This document shows, piece after piece, positions 48,173 to 56,915 of a stretch of DNA of 64,000 bases. The position numbers were made by a program, and so were the translations under genes. Position 1 is the stretch's first letter; every line of letters starts with the position of its first letter. Below the pieces are notes generated by a model that had not been told where the DNA came from, searched no databases, and saw nothing but the letters and a program-made list of their open reading frames with translations. The DNA comes from Nocardioides guangzhouensis (GTDB lineage Bacteria > Actinomycetota > Actinomycetes > Propionibacteriales > Nocardioidaceae), in assembly GCF_004519545.1 (NCBI RefSeq), contig NZ_SDKM01000008.1, positions 86,550 through 150,549 of the forward strand, given 5' to 3'.

Positions 48173-49575
48173 CGCCGTGCCACCGCCTTCTCGTAGAGAC
48201 CGGTCAACCGGTCGTCCGGGTCGTGGATCCGCCTCACCTCGGTGAGGGTGGAACCTGCGTACAGCCGGTCGAATTCCTCCCGGGTGTAGTACGCGTCCGA
48301 GTACAGGGACTTGTGGCCGCCGTGCGCGGTCACCGCGTCCTCGATCGCGCGGTTGACGTCGCCGTCCTCCGCGCCGGGGGCGATCGGCACCGCGCCCCAG
48401 AAACCCACGTTGACGTAGGTGCGGCCCGGCTCCAGCGGGTAGAGCGGCCACGCCCGCGCCGATCCCGGACCGTCGGCGTCGCGCAGCCGCAGGGGGCAGA
48501 GCCACACCGGCCGCATGCCCACCCGCTCGTCGAACCAGCCCAGGAAGTCCGCCACCCGGCCGACCGGGATCTCCACGTCCTGGACCACCCGCTCGACGTC
48601 GGGACGGCCGCGCAGGCGCTGCACGCGCGCGTAGGCGCCGAAGCGGTGCTCGAGCCCGACCAGCCGGTGGTAGACGTCGCTGCGCCGCCAGCGGCGCGGC
48701 CACACCCGGCGTACGGCGGGGTGCTGGGCGCCGAACGCCCGCGAGCACCAGAACCAGTCGGTGTCCCAGCGCCAGAGGTAGTCCAGCGTGGTGAGCACGT
48801 CCTCGGAGCGCTCCTGCAGGGAGCGGTAGAAGACCCGCTGCCCGGTGTAGTCGCTGCCGGGCCCCTCGGTCGGGTCCCAGGTGCCGAGGGTCAGGTAGAC
48901 CTCGTCCGGTGAGAACGCCACGCCGTCGAGGAAGTCGACCGGGTCGCCGTCGTGCTCGTGCGTCTCGACCAGTCGGGCGACGGTCGCGTCGAGCTTCTCG
49001 ATCGGGACGCGGACGTGCCGGAGCCGGACCCGTGGCTGGACCGGCTCCAGGGCGATCCGGATCCGGGTGGCATAGCCGAGGGAACCGTAGGAGTTGGGGA
49101 ACGTGCGGAACAGCTCGTCGTTCGGTCCGCCGGGAGCCGCCGTCACGACCTCGCCGGAACCGGTGAGCACGTCCATCTCGAGGACCGACTCGTGCGGGAG
49201 CCCGTTTCGGAACGACGACGACTCGATGCCCAGGCCGGTGACCGCCCCGCCGAGCGTGATCGTGCGCAGCTGCGGCACGACGTACGGCATCAGGCCGTGC
49301 GGGAGGGTGGCGTCGACGAGGTCCTCGTAGGTGCACATGCCCTGGACGTCGGCGGTGCGCCCCTCGGGGTCGATCGAGATCACCCGGTCGAGACCCGAGA
49401 CGTCGAGGCCGGGCACGTCGAGGCGGGTCCGGGGCCGGAAGAGGTTGGACGTGCGCTTCGCCAGGCGCACCGGGGCACCCGGAGGGATCGCACGGTAGGA
49501 CGCGGAGAGGCGCTCGACCGCGGCCGCATGGCGGTGCGGGCCGACGGTCGGGATGCCGTTCACGACGGGCTGCAC
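48169..49575 (-). CDS. tmsA: TmsA-like FAD-dependent reductase
   Basis: A 468-residue FAD-binding oxidoreductase of the vanillyl-alcohol-oxidase fold: RVISIDPEGRTADVQGMCTY, PQLRTITLGGAVTGLGIESS with the FAD pyrophosphate loop, and FRTFPNSYGSLGYATRIRIA. In the tms pathway this flavoprotein reduces the 10-methylene group to 10-methyl. The GTG start lies 6 nt after TAACTT, so the operon is likely leaderless. The order tmsA-tmsB with coupled translation supports the pathway call. A separate tmsC is not seen. Confidence 0.86.
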   Translation of the reverse strand: MQPVVNGIPTVGPHRHAAAVERLSASYRAIPPGAPVRLAKRTSNLFRPRTRLDVPGLDVSGLDRVISIDPEGRTADVQGMCTYEDLVDATLPHGLMPYVVPQLRTITLGGAVTGLGIESSSFRNGLPHESVLEMDVLTGSGEVVTAAPGGPNDELFRTFPNSYGSLGYATRIRIALEPVQPRVRLRHVRVPIEKLDATVARLVETHEHDGDPVDFLDGVAFSPDEVYLTLGTWDPTEGPGSDYTGQRVFYRSLQERSEDVLTTLDYLWRWDTDWFWCSRAFGAQHPAVRRVWPRRWRRSDVYHRLVGLEHRFGAYARVQRLRGRPDVERVVQDVEIPVGRVADFLGWFDERVGMRPVWLCPLRLRDADGPGSARAWPLYPLEPGRTYVNVGFWGAVPIAPGAEDGDVNRAIEDAVTAHGGHKSLYSDAYYTREEFDRLYAGSTLTEVRRIHDPDDRLTGLYEKAVARR

Positions 49576-49598
49576 AGGACCAAGTTAGGCCCTGTCCG

Positions 49599-50144
49599 TC
49601 ATTCGTTGTCCAGCAACCCCTCGTGTCGCGCTGCGCGGACGATCCGCCGGACGTTCTCGATCCGCCCGCAGTCGTCGTCGACGTGCTGGTTCCGCGCCGT
49701 CGCGAACCGCTCGCCCAGGTCGGCCCGGACCCGCTCCCCGACCTCGTCGCGGGCCGGGTTGAGGATGGTCAGCTCCTCCTCGGTGAGGTGGTGGTTGACC
49801 GTGGCCGCGAGCTCCTCCACCGCATCGTCGAACGCCTGCGTGTCGGTGCCTCGCAGCTCGAGCACCGCGAGCAGCGCCTCGTTGCCCTCGGCATGCTCCT
49901 CCTCGCCGTGCTCGGCCTCGTGCTCCCCGACCGCTCGCTTGCGGCGCAGGGCCGGGTAGACGTGCTCCTCCTCGGCGAGCGCGTGGGCGACGTGCAGCGC
50001 GGCAAAGGCACGGCGTACGGCGTCCCGGTCGCTGCTGCTGTCCCGCAGCTGCCGGAGCAGCTCCTCGAAGCGCCGGTGGTCGTCCAGGATCAGGTCGATG
50101 ACGTCCCCCGAGACGGGGCGGCCGAGGTCGATGGCGTCGCTCAT
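49599..50144 (-). CDS. Hemerythrin HHE domain protein
   Basis: A 181-residue helical protein with hemerythrin-like iron ligands: LILDDHRRFEELLRQLRD, HALAEEEHVYPALRR, EGNEALLAVLELRG and NHHLTEEELTILNPARDEVG. It may sense or store oxygen or nitric oxide, or buffer iron. The ATG has CAGGGT 7 nt upstream, a weak leaderless -10. A Glu/His-rich insert (GEHEAEHGEEEHAEGNE) lies between helices. Confidence 0.9.
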   Translation of the reverse strand: MSDAIDLGRPVSGDVIDLILDDHRRFEELLRQLRDSSSDRDAVRRAFAALHVAHALAEEEHVYPALRRKRAVGEHEAEHGEEEHAEGNEALLAVLELRGTDTQAFDDAVEELAATVNHHLTEEELTILNPARDEVGERVRADLGERFATARNQHVDDDCGRIENVRRIVRAARHEGLLDNE

Positions 50145-50312
50145 GTGCCCCACCCTGCCAGAGCGGTCCAGACCGCACCGGGCCGGGCGGCGTGGCGCGG
50201 GTCACGGGAGCCGGCAGCCGGAAACCCCGCAGGTCGTCCCCGTCCCGGCCGACGGTGAGGGGGCTGCCGCGCCGCGTGCAGCAGTCGATCGAGCTCTCGG
50301 GGGAAGTTCCAC

Positions 50313-51317
50313 ATGCCGACGTCCGTCGCACGCGCCGTACCGCCTGTCCTGGTCGTCGCGCTCAGCGTCCTGCTCGCCGCGCTCACCGCCGGGCCTGCTC
50401 CTGCCGTCGTGGACCACCAGCCCCGGACCTCGGCGGCTGGCCGGACCGCGGACGGGCCGGCGACGGTCGACGCGATCGGGGTCGTCTCGTTCAACGCGTA
50501 CCAGGACCTTCCGCTGCGCCGGGCGTGGCAGGACGCGGTGACACTGACGTCCCGTGCGGACGTGGACGTGATCGGCTGGCAGGAGATGAACCCGTTCGGG
50601 ACGGTCCTGGACCGGCTCGAGGCGCGCGGCTTCGACTCGCAGACCTTCCCGGGGCGCGCCTCCGAGGTGGCGGTGAGCTGGCGGCGGAGCGTCTTCGATC
50701 CGGTCTCGGCCGAGCGGTTCCTCATGCACGAGGCGGTGGCGGAGACCCGCTTCCCGCTCCCCCGCCGCTACGTCACCCGGGTGGTGCTGCGGCACCGGGC
50801 GTCCGGCCGGTTGGTGACCGTCCTCAACACCCACGCGAACCACAAGATCGAGGACCTCGCCCGGCCCGGGCGCCCGCTGCGCACCGTGAACATGCGGCTG
50901 GCCCGGGTGCACTTCCGCAAGCTGCGCGCCCTGTGGCAGCAGGACGTCGGTGACCTCACCGTCGGCACCGGCGACCTCAACGTCGACCACGGCCCCGACC
51001 AGCGGGTGCGCCACTGGGGCTTCCCGGCCGCGCGCCTCGCAGGACTGGCCGTGTCGTCGTGGCAGGCGCTCGGCTGGCGCGGCCGCCGCGACACGTTCAC
51101 CGCGATGGGCCAGCACCGGAAGATCGACTACGTGTTCGTGGCCCGCCGCGACCTCGGGACCGACGCGACCTTCCTGCGGCAGCGGGTGCTCACCGGGCTG
51201 AGCTCGGACCACCGGCCGCTGCTGGCGGTGCTCGCCCTCCGTGCCGCGCCGCCGGCGCCGGACGTGCCGGACGAGCCCGCGCCGGACCCGACGGTCACGG
51301 ACGCAGCAGCACCTTGA
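50313..51317 (+). CDS. Secreted endonuclease/exonuclease/phosphatase family protein
   Basis: A 334-residue EEP-fold hydrolase with a signal peptide (VPPVLVVALSVLLAALTAGP, cleavage likely after APA). Active-site blocks are SFNAYQD, WQEMNPFG, LNTHANHKI, VGTGDLNVD, KIDYVFV and SSDHRPLLAVL. It could cleave phosphodiesters in nucleic acids or lipids outside the cell. GGGGGAAG precedes the ATG. The 3' end overlaps the convergent alcohol dehydrogenase by 23 bp. Confidence 0.88.
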   Translation: MPTSVARAVPPVLVVALSVLLAALTAGPAPAVVDHQPRTSAAGRTADGPATVDAIGVVSFNAYQDLPLRRAWQDAVTLTSRADVDVIGWQEMNPFGTVLDRLEARGFDSQTFPGRASEVAVSWRRSVFDPVSAERFLMHEAVAETRFPLPRRYVTRVVLRHRASGRLVTVLNTHANHKIEDLARPGRPLRTVNMRLARVHFRKLRALWQQDVGDLTVGTGDLNVDHGPDQRVRHWGFPAARLAGLAVSSWQALGWRGRRDTFTAMGQHRKIDYVFVARRDLGTDATFLRQRVLTGLSSDHRPLLAVLALRAAPPAPDVPDEPAPDPTVTDAAAP

Positions 51318-52311
51318 TCGCCCGCCGCTCGTCCATCATCCGGTAGCCCTCGGCCACCTCGTCGAGCGGAAGCGTCGCGTCGAAGACCAGGCCGGGGTTG
51401 ATCGTCCCGCCGAGCACGAGATCCATGAGCAGCGGGAGGTAGGCGCGCACCGGCGCCATCCCGCCGGCCAGCCCGATGTTGTGGGTGAACATGCGACGGA
51501 CCGGGAGCTCCACGCCGTGCGGAGCGCCCACGAAGCCGACGGTCGAGCCGGGGCGGGCGATCCGGAACGCAGTCCGCATCGCCGGGTCGTTGCCGACGCA
51601 CTCGAGGACGGCGTCGGCACCGACGCCGCCGGTCAGCTCGGCGACCCGGGCCTCGCCCTCCTCGCCGCGCTCGGGGACGATGTCGGTGGCGCCGAAGCGG
51701 CGGGCGATCTCCTGGCGCGGCTCGTGCCGCGACATCGCGATCACGCGGTCCGCGCCGAGGTGGGCGGCTGCGAGCACCCCGCACAGGCCGACCGCGCCGT
51801 CGCCGACCACTGCCACCGTGCTGCCCTCGGTGACGCCGGCCGCGATCGCGGCGTGCCAGCCGGTGGCCATCACGTCGGCCAGCGCGAGCAGCGACGGGAT
51901 CTGGTCGTCGTCGGGCTGGCCGGGCGTCTTCACCAGGCTGCCGTCGGCCTGGTGCACCCTGGTGTACTCCGCCTGGCCGCTCTCGGTGAAGCCGAGGTTG
52001 TCGCAGGCGGAGTGCATCCCGGTCAGGCAGTGCGGACAGGTGTTGTCGGCGTGGCAGAACGGGACGACCACGAAGTCGCCGGGCCGGAACGCCTTCACCG
52101 CCGAGCCCACCTCCTCGACCACGCCGACCGCCTCGTGCCCGATGGTGTCGCCGGGCGTGATCGGGTTCTCGCCGCGGTAGGGCCACAGGTCGGAACCGCA
52201 GATGCAGCCGGCCACCACCCTCACGATCGCCTCGGTGTCGGCGTCGATGGTCGGCTCGGGAACTTCGGATAGCCGGATGTCGCGGGTATCGTGGATCGTC
52301 GTCGCGCGCAT
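51295..52311 (-). CDS. Zinc-dependent alcohol dehydrogenase
   Basis: A 338-residue MDR-family dehydrogenase. The catalytic zinc site is GCICGSDLWPY, with GDTIGHEAVGVVEEVG; structural zinc cysteines are in HADNTCPHCLTGMHSACDN; the NAD(P) site is VAVVGDGAVGLCGVLAAA. It oxidises alcohols or reduces aldehydes. I use the ATG giving MRATTIHD; an in-frame ATG 9 nt upstream has GAGG directly against it. It faces away from the MurA fusion gene. Confidence 0.92.
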   Translation of the reverse strand: MRATTIHDTRDIRLSEVPEPTIDADTEAIVRVVAGCICGSDLWPYRGENPITPGDTIGHEAVGVVEEVGSAVKAFRPGDFVVVPFCHADNTCPHCLTGMHSACDNLGFTESGQAEYTRVHQADGSLVKTPGQPDDDQIPSLLALADVMATGWHAAIAAGVTEGSTVAVVGDGAVGLCGVLAAAHLGADRVIAMSRHEPRQEIARRFGATDIVPERGEEGEARVAELTGGVGADAVLECVGNDPAMRTAFRIARPGSTVGFVGAPHGVELPVRRMFTHNIGLAGGMAPVRAYLPLLMDLVLGGTINPGLVFDATLPLDEVAEGYRMMDERRAIKVLLRP

Positions 52312-52399
52312 GGGCCTCATCCTCGCAGCCTGCTCCGCCGCCCCGGAGGCCCCGCCCCTCCCCCGCCGTGCTCCCGCCTCCGGCCTGTCGATGTTGTCT

Positions 52400-52417
52400 T
52401 ATCTCATATTTGAGATA
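52400..52417. promoter_or_regulatory. Perfect palindrome over the -10 box of the HTH-MurA gene
   Basis: TATCTCATATTTGAGATA has perfect 7-bp arms around TATT and is AT-rich in GC-rich surroundings. Its right arm runs into TACGGT (52416-52421), the -10 box 7 nt before the ATG. A protein bound here would block RNA polymerase. The encoded protein has an XRE HTH domain that could bind it. Confidence 0.78.
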
Positions 52418-52428
52418 CGGTGCTGCGC

Positions 52429-53955
52429 ATGAGCACCGACTACCTCGGCCGCATCGGCAACCTGATCCGCGACGCCCGCAAGCACCGTGGCTACACCCAG
52501 CAGCAGCTCGCCGACCTGCTGAGTACCAGCCAGTCCGCGGTCAACCGGATCGAGCGCGGCCACCAGAACCTCTCGCTGGAGATGCTGGCCCGGATCGGTG
52601 CCGCCCTCGACTCCGAGATCGTGGCGCTCGGTGCCGGCCCGACCCACCTGCGGGTCACCGGCCCGACCACCCTGTCCGGCTCCATCGACGTCAAGACCTC
52701 CAAGAACGCCGGGGTCGCGCTGCTGTGCGCCTCGCTGCTCAACAAGGGCCGCACCACCCTGCGCCGCGTCGCCCGGATCGAGGAGGTCAACCGACTGCTC
52801 GAGGTGCTCCAGTCGCTGGGCGTGCAGACCACCTGGCTGAACGAGAACAACGACCTCGAGATCGTCCCTCCGGCCGAGCTCCACCTGGAGAACATCGACG
52901 AGCCGGCCGCGCGCCGTACCCGCTCGATCATCATGTTCCTCGGCCCGCTGCTGCACCGCGAGGACACCTTCGAGCTCCCCTACGCCGGCGGCTGCAACCT
53001 CGGCACCCGCACCGTCGAGCCGCACATGTCGGCGCTGCGCCCGTTCGGCCTCGAGGTGAAGGCCACCGAAGGCAGCTACCACGCGACCGTCAACCGGGCG
53101 CTGGAGCCGACCCGGCCGATCGTGCTCACCGAGCGCGGCGACACGGTCACCGAGAACGCCCTCATGGCCGCCGCCCTGCACCCGGGCACCACGATCATCC
53201 GCAACGCCTCGTCCAACTACATGGTCCAGGACCTGTGCTTCTTCCTGCAGCGCCTCGGCGTCGAGGTCGAGGGCATCGGCACCACCACCCTGACGGTCAC
53301 CGGCGTCACCGAGATCGACGTCGAGGTCGACTACGCGCCCAGCGAGGACCCGATCGAGGCGATGTCGCTGCTCGCCGCCGCGATCGTCACGAACTCCGAG
53401 ATCACCATCAAGCGGGTCCCGATCGAGTTCCTCGAGATCGAGCTGGCCACGCTGGAGGAGATGGGCTTCCAGTACGACCGCTCCGAGGAGTACGTCGCGG
53501 CGAACGGCCACACCCGGCTGGTCGACATCACCACCAAGCCGTCGACGCTGCGGGCGCCGCTGGACAAGATCCACCCGATGCCGTTCCCGGGCCTCAACAT
53601 CGACAACCTCCCGTTCTTCGCGGTGATCGCCGCGGTCGCCGAGGGCCAGACGCTGCTGCACGACTGGGTCTACGAGAACCGCGCGATCTACCTGACCGAG
53701 CTCAACAAGCTCGGCGCCTCGGTGAAGCTGCTCGACCCGCACCGGGTGCTGGTCGAGGGCCCGACCCACTGGTCGGGCACCGAGGTGGTCTGCCCGCCCG
53801 CGCTGCGGCCGGCCGTGGTCATCCTGCTGGCGATGATGGCGTCGAAGGGCACCTCGGTGCTCCGGTCGACGTACGTCATCCACCGCGGCTACGAGGACCT
53901 CGCGGAGCGCCTCAACGAGCTCGGCGCCAACATCGTCACCTTCCGCGACATCTGA
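52429..53955 (+). CDS. XRE-HTH/MurA fusion (UDP-GlcNAc enolpyruvyltransferase-like)
   Basis: A 508-residue fusion. Residues ~8-64 are an XRE/Cro helix-turn-helix (LIRDARKHRGYTQQQLADLL, STSQSAVNRIERGHQ). Residues ~73-508 are a MurA domain: Lys92 in KTSKNAG (UDP-GlcNAc/PEP site), Cys189 in GGCNLGTRTVEPH (the PEP-binding and fosfomycin-target Cys) and Asp307 in SEDPIEAMS. All three key residues are kept, so activity is possible; it may instead sense cell-wall precursors and act as a regulator. It is transcribed from a leaderless promoter covered by a perfect palindrome. A second, housekeeping murA would be expected elsewhere. Confidence 0.9.
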   Translation: MSTDYLGRIGNLIRDARKHRGYTQQQLADLLSTSQSAVNRIERGHQNLSLEMLARIGAALDSEIVALGAGPTHLRVTGPTTLSGSIDVKTSKNAGVALLCASLLNKGRTTLRRVARIEEVNRLLEVLQSLGVQTTWLNENNDLEIVPPAELHLENIDEPAARRTRSIIMFLGPLLHREDTFELPYAGGCNLGTRTVEPHMSALRPFGLEVKATEGSYHATVNRALEPTRPIVLTERGDTVTENALMAAALHPGTTIIRNASSNYMVQDLCFFLQRLGVEVEGIGTTTLTVTGVTEIDVEVDYAPSEDPIEAMSLLAAAIVTNSEITIKRVPIEFLEIELATLEEMGFQYDRSEEYVAANGHTRLVDITTKPSTLRAPLDKIHPMPFPGLNIDNLPFFAVIAAVAEGQTLLHDWVYENRAIYLTELNKLGASVKLLDPHRVLVEGPTHWSGTEVVCPPALRPAVVILLAMMASKGTSVLRSTYVIHRGYEDLAERLNELGANIVTFRDI

Positions 53956-53958
53956 CGC

Positions 53959-54061
53959 CTGCTGTCCACAGCAGTCCGTCGCTCTTCATGGTGAGTCGGC
54001 ACATCTTGTGCCGGGTCGGCGTCTCCAGGAGACAGTGACCCGGCACAAGATGTGCCGGGTC
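53959..54061. repeat. Cluster of four hairpins with a repeated 15-bp palindrome
   Basis: CTGCTG/CAGCAG (53959-53974, 4-base loop) right after the MurA stop looks like its terminator. Then GGCACATCTTGTGCC (53998-54012) and GGCACAAGATGTGCC (54042-54056), each palindromic and the exact reverse complement of the other, both followed by GGGTCGGCG. The second extends to a perfect 11-3-11 hairpin at 54037-54061. Between them GTCTCC-A-GGAGAC (54021-54033) forms another small hairpin. Confidence 0.7.
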
Positions 54062-54110
54062 GGCGGGTTGTGGGGCGCACGGTTGTGGACGAGTTGTCCC
54101 GCTGGACGGC

Positions 54111-54374
54111 TCAGTCGTCGAAGAGCGTGGCCACCCAGGCCGGGGCGCGCGGCGGGGACGGCGGGGGTGCGTGCATGTCGGCGGTGATCCGTGGCAGCGG
54201 CGCGGTGTGCGGGCCGGAGTCGCTGTGCCAGGCGTTCTCGGCGTCGATCAGCTCGCCGAGCGCGGTCCGCCGCAGGAAGACGCCGTGTCCCTCCGGGCAC
54301 TGGTCGACGTGGGTGCGGCCGAGGCTGCGGGCGACCATGTCGGTCCCGCACTGGGGGCAGGCGAGCGCGTCCAT
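54111..54374 (-). CDS. Zinc-ribbon protein (zf-TFIIB type)
   Basis: An 87-residue protein. The N-terminus is a zf-TFIIB-like ribbon: Cys6 and Cys9 in CPQCGTDM and Cys26 plus a His in QCPEGHGVFLRRTALGELID, the fourth ligand being His instead of Cys. The tail is Pro-rich. TACGGT lies 6 nt before the ATG (leaderless). Proteins of this kind bind nucleic acid or act as small zinc proteins; role unknown. Confidence 0.82.
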   Translation of the reverse strand: MDALACPQCGTDMVARSLGRTHVDQCPEGHGVFLRRTALGELIDAENAWHSDSGPHTAPLPRITADMHAPPPSPPRAPAWVATLFDD

Positions 54375-54535
54375 GGTCCGACCGTACCCCCCTCACGCGG
54401 CCGCGGTCCGGGCGACGGGCCGGCGGCCTGAGTATCCGTGCGGATGCCACGCCGTACCCGGTCCACGACGATCGTCACGTGCCCGTGTTCAATGTCCTGC
54501 GTGAGTCAGCCGGGGTTCCAGCCGGTGGGGTGCCC

Positions 54536-55330
54536 GTGAAGCGTCCACGCACCGGCTACGCCTACCTCGACGAGCCGCGTGGCGTGCTCGCCTTCGCCCA
54601 CCGCGGCGGCGCCTTCCACCCCGAGATCGAGGGCCTGGAGAACAGCCTGGCGGCGTTCCGGCACGCGGTGGACCTCGGCTACCGCTACCTCGAGACCGAC
54701 GTCCACGTGACCCGCGACGGCGTCCTGATGGCCTTCCACGACCGGGTGCTCGACCGGGTCACCGACGGCACCGGCGAGGTCGCCCGCCTCTCCCGCGACG
54801 AGATCCGCGAAGCCCGGATCGGTGGCCGTGAGAACGTGCCGACGCTGGGCGAGCTGTTCGACACCTTCCCCGGCGTCCGCTTCAACATCGACATCAAGGC
54901 TCCCGGCGCCGTGCGCCCGCTGGCCGACTTCCTGGCGGCCCGCGAGGCGTGGGACCGGGTCCTGGTCGGGTCGTTCAGGCCACGCAGCCTCGAGGAGTTC
55001 CGCTCCCTCACCGACGGGCGGGTCGCGACGGGGGCGCACCCCCGCGAGGCGGCGGCGTACGCCGGGCTCCCCAGCGGCCGCCTGGCCGCCGCGCTGACCC
55101 GCGGCGGACCGGTGGCGGTGCAGGTGCCGTACCGGCGCGGCAGGGTGGCCATCACGACCGCGGGGCTGGTCCGCCGCGCGCACGCGGCGGGGCTGCACGT
55201 GCACGTGTGGACCATCGACGACCCGGCCGAGATGCACGAGCTGCTCGACCTGGGTGTCGACGGCCTCATGACCGACCGGACCGACATACTCAGGGACGTG
55301 CTCGTCGAGCGCGGGCAGTGGGAGGACTGA
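54536..55330 (+). CDS. Glycerophosphodiester phosphodiesterase
   Basis: A 264-residue GDPD TIM-barrel enzyme: AFAHRGGAFHPEIEGLENSL with the catalytic His and metal Glu, ETDVHVTRDGVLMAFHDRVL, FNIDIKAPGAVR, and VHVWTIDDPAEMHELLDLGV. It splits glycerophosphodiesters to glycerol-3-phosphate. I choose the GTG giving KRPRTGYAYL, with GTGGGG upstream. The next gene (MFS carrier) starts 1 base after this stop, so an operon is likely, and the carrier may move a related compound. Confidence 0.88.
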   Translation: MKRPRTGYAYLDEPRGVLAFAHRGGAFHPEIEGLENSLAAFRHAVDLGYRYLETDVHVTRDGVLMAFHDRVLDRVTDGTGEVARLSRDEIREARIGGRENVPTLGELFDTFPGVRFNIDIKAPGAVRPLADFLAAREAWDRVLVGSFRPRSLEEFRSLTDGRVATGAHPREAAAYAGLPSGRLAAALTRGGPVAVQVPYRRGRVAITTAGLVRRAHAAGLHVHVWTIDDPAEMHELLDLGVDGLMTDRTDILRDVLVERGQWED

Positions 55331-55331
55331 C

Positions 55332-56729
55332 ATGGGCGACGACACCGTTCCGCCGGGCGGCGTGGCCGACCTGCGCCCGCTGTCGAGAGTGCGGGAGCAG
55401 AAGGCGTGGTACTGGTACGACTGGGCGAACTCCGCCTACGTCACCACGGTCGCGACCGTGCTGTTCGCGCCGTACCTCATCACCGTCGCCGAGAAGGCCT
55501 CCTGCGGGTTCATCACCGACTCCGACAAGGGCCTGGACTGCAACCAGGACCTGAGCGTGCTCGGGCTGTCGATCGCGCCGGGCGCGCTGCCGTCGTACAT
55601 CATCACGTTCTCCACGATCCTGTCCGCGGTCCTTCTCCCGCTGCTGGGCGCGGTCGCGGACCGGACCGAGAACAAGAAGGGCCTGCTGGCCGGGTTCGCG
55701 TGGACCGGTGCGGCGTTCGCGTCGCTGCTGTTCTTCTGCGCCGGCACCAACTGGCAGATCGGCGCGATCGCGGTGATCGGCGCCAACCTCTGCCTCGGCG
55801 CGTCCACGGTGTTCAACGACTCGATCCTGCCGCTGATCTCCACCGAGGACGAGCGCGACCGGGTCTCCTCCCGCGGCTGGGCGTGGGGCTACCTCGGCGG
55901 CGGCATCCTGCTGGCCGTCAACCTGGCCGTGGTCACGCTGACGCCGTTCGGGCTGAGCACCGCGATGGCGGTGCGGCTCTCGATGCTGTCGGCGGCCGTG
56001 TGGTGGGCGGGGTTCACGTTCATCCCCTACCTGCGGCTGAGGAACCACCCGCCGCAGCACGTCGTGCCGGAGTCCGGCGGCCTGGTCCAGCAGAGCTTCG
56101 GGCAGCTGTGGGAGACCCTCAAGGACCTACGCAACTACCCGATGGCGCTGACCTTCCTGCTCGCGTACCTCTTCTTCAACGACGGCATCCAGACCGTGAT
56201 CGCCTCCTCCTCGACGTACGGCGAGAAGCAGCTCGGGTTCGGCACCTCGGTGCTGATCGCCACCATCCTGATGGTGCAGTTCGTCGCGTTCTTCGGGGCC
56301 CTGCTGTTCGGCCGCGCGGCGGAGCGGTACGGCGCCAAGCGGGTGATCCTGACCGGTCTGGCGATCTGGATGCTCATCGTGACCACGGCGCTGGTGCTGC
56401 CGGAGGAGCAGCTGGTGCCGTTCCTGGCCATGGGCGTCGCCATCGGCATCGTGCTCGGCGGCACCCAGGCCCTGGCCCGGTCCTACTTCTCGCTGCTCAT
56501 CCCCAAGGGCCGCGAGGGCGAGTTCTTCAGCTTCTACCACGCGATGGACCGCGGCACCTCGTGGTTCGGCACCCTCACCTTCGGCCTGGTCTTCCAGCTC
56601 ACCGACTCCTACCGGCCGGCGATCTTCGCACTGATCGCGTTCTTCGTGATCGGCGGCGCGCTGCTGCTCCGGGTGGACACCGCGCGCGGCATCCGCGAGG
56701 CGGGGAACGTGCAGCCCAGCGTCATCTGA
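55332..56729 (+). CDS. MFS transporter, Atg22/UMF1-like
   Basis: A 465-residue carrier with about 12 TM helices and the UMF1-family N-terminal motif AWYWYDWANSAYVTTVATVL. Cytoplasmic loops include GAVADRTENKKG and GRAAERYGAKR between helices 2-3 and 8-9, typical of MFS. Substrate unknown; fungal Atg22 exports amino acids from the vacuole. It follows the GDPD gene almost directly. Confidence 0.88.
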   Translation: MGDDTVPPGGVADLRPLSRVREQKAWYWYDWANSAYVTTVATVLFAPYLITVAEKASCGFITDSDKGLDCNQDLSVLGLSIAPGALPSYIITFSTILSAVLLPLLGAVADRTENKKGLLAGFAWTGAAFASLLFFCAGTNWQIGAIAVIGANLCLGASTVFNDSILPLISTEDERDRVSSRGWAWGYLGGGILLAVNLAVVTLTPFGLSTAMAVRLSMLSAAVWWAGFTFIPYLRLRNHPPQHVVPESGGLVQQSFGQLWETLKDLRNYPMALTFLLAYLFFNDGIQTVIASSSTYGEKQLGFGTSVLIATILMVQFVAFFGALLFGRAAERYGAKRVILTGLAIWMLIVTTALVLPEEQLVPFLAMGVAIGIVLGGTQALARSYFSLLIPKGREGEFFSFYHAMDRGTSWFGTLTFGLVFQLTDSYRPAIFALIAFFVIGGALLLRVDTARGIREAGNVQPSVI

Positions 56730-56786
56730 CGGGATCCCGGACACAGCGGTCACCGGTGTGGAACGGGCCACAGTTGCGCTCAGCAA

Positions 56787-56812
56787 GGAATTCTTGCGGA
56801 GGGGCGTACGTT
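56787..56812 (+). promoter_or_regulatory. Sigma-R-type promoter of rbpA
   Basis: GGAAT at 56787-56791, an 18-base spacer, then GTT at 56810-56812 (consensus GGGAAT-N18-GTT with the first G replaced by A). rbpA is a known sigma-R target in Streptomyces, which supports the call. The start codon lies about 100 bases downstream. Confidence 0.65.
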
Positions 56813-56915
56813 GGGGCATGTGACGCGCACCGCTCGGGAACGGCGTCATAGAGACGGGGGAAGAACGTCTCCTGTTCGTACGCACACAGACACATTTCAT
56901 CCGGAGGTGAACGAG

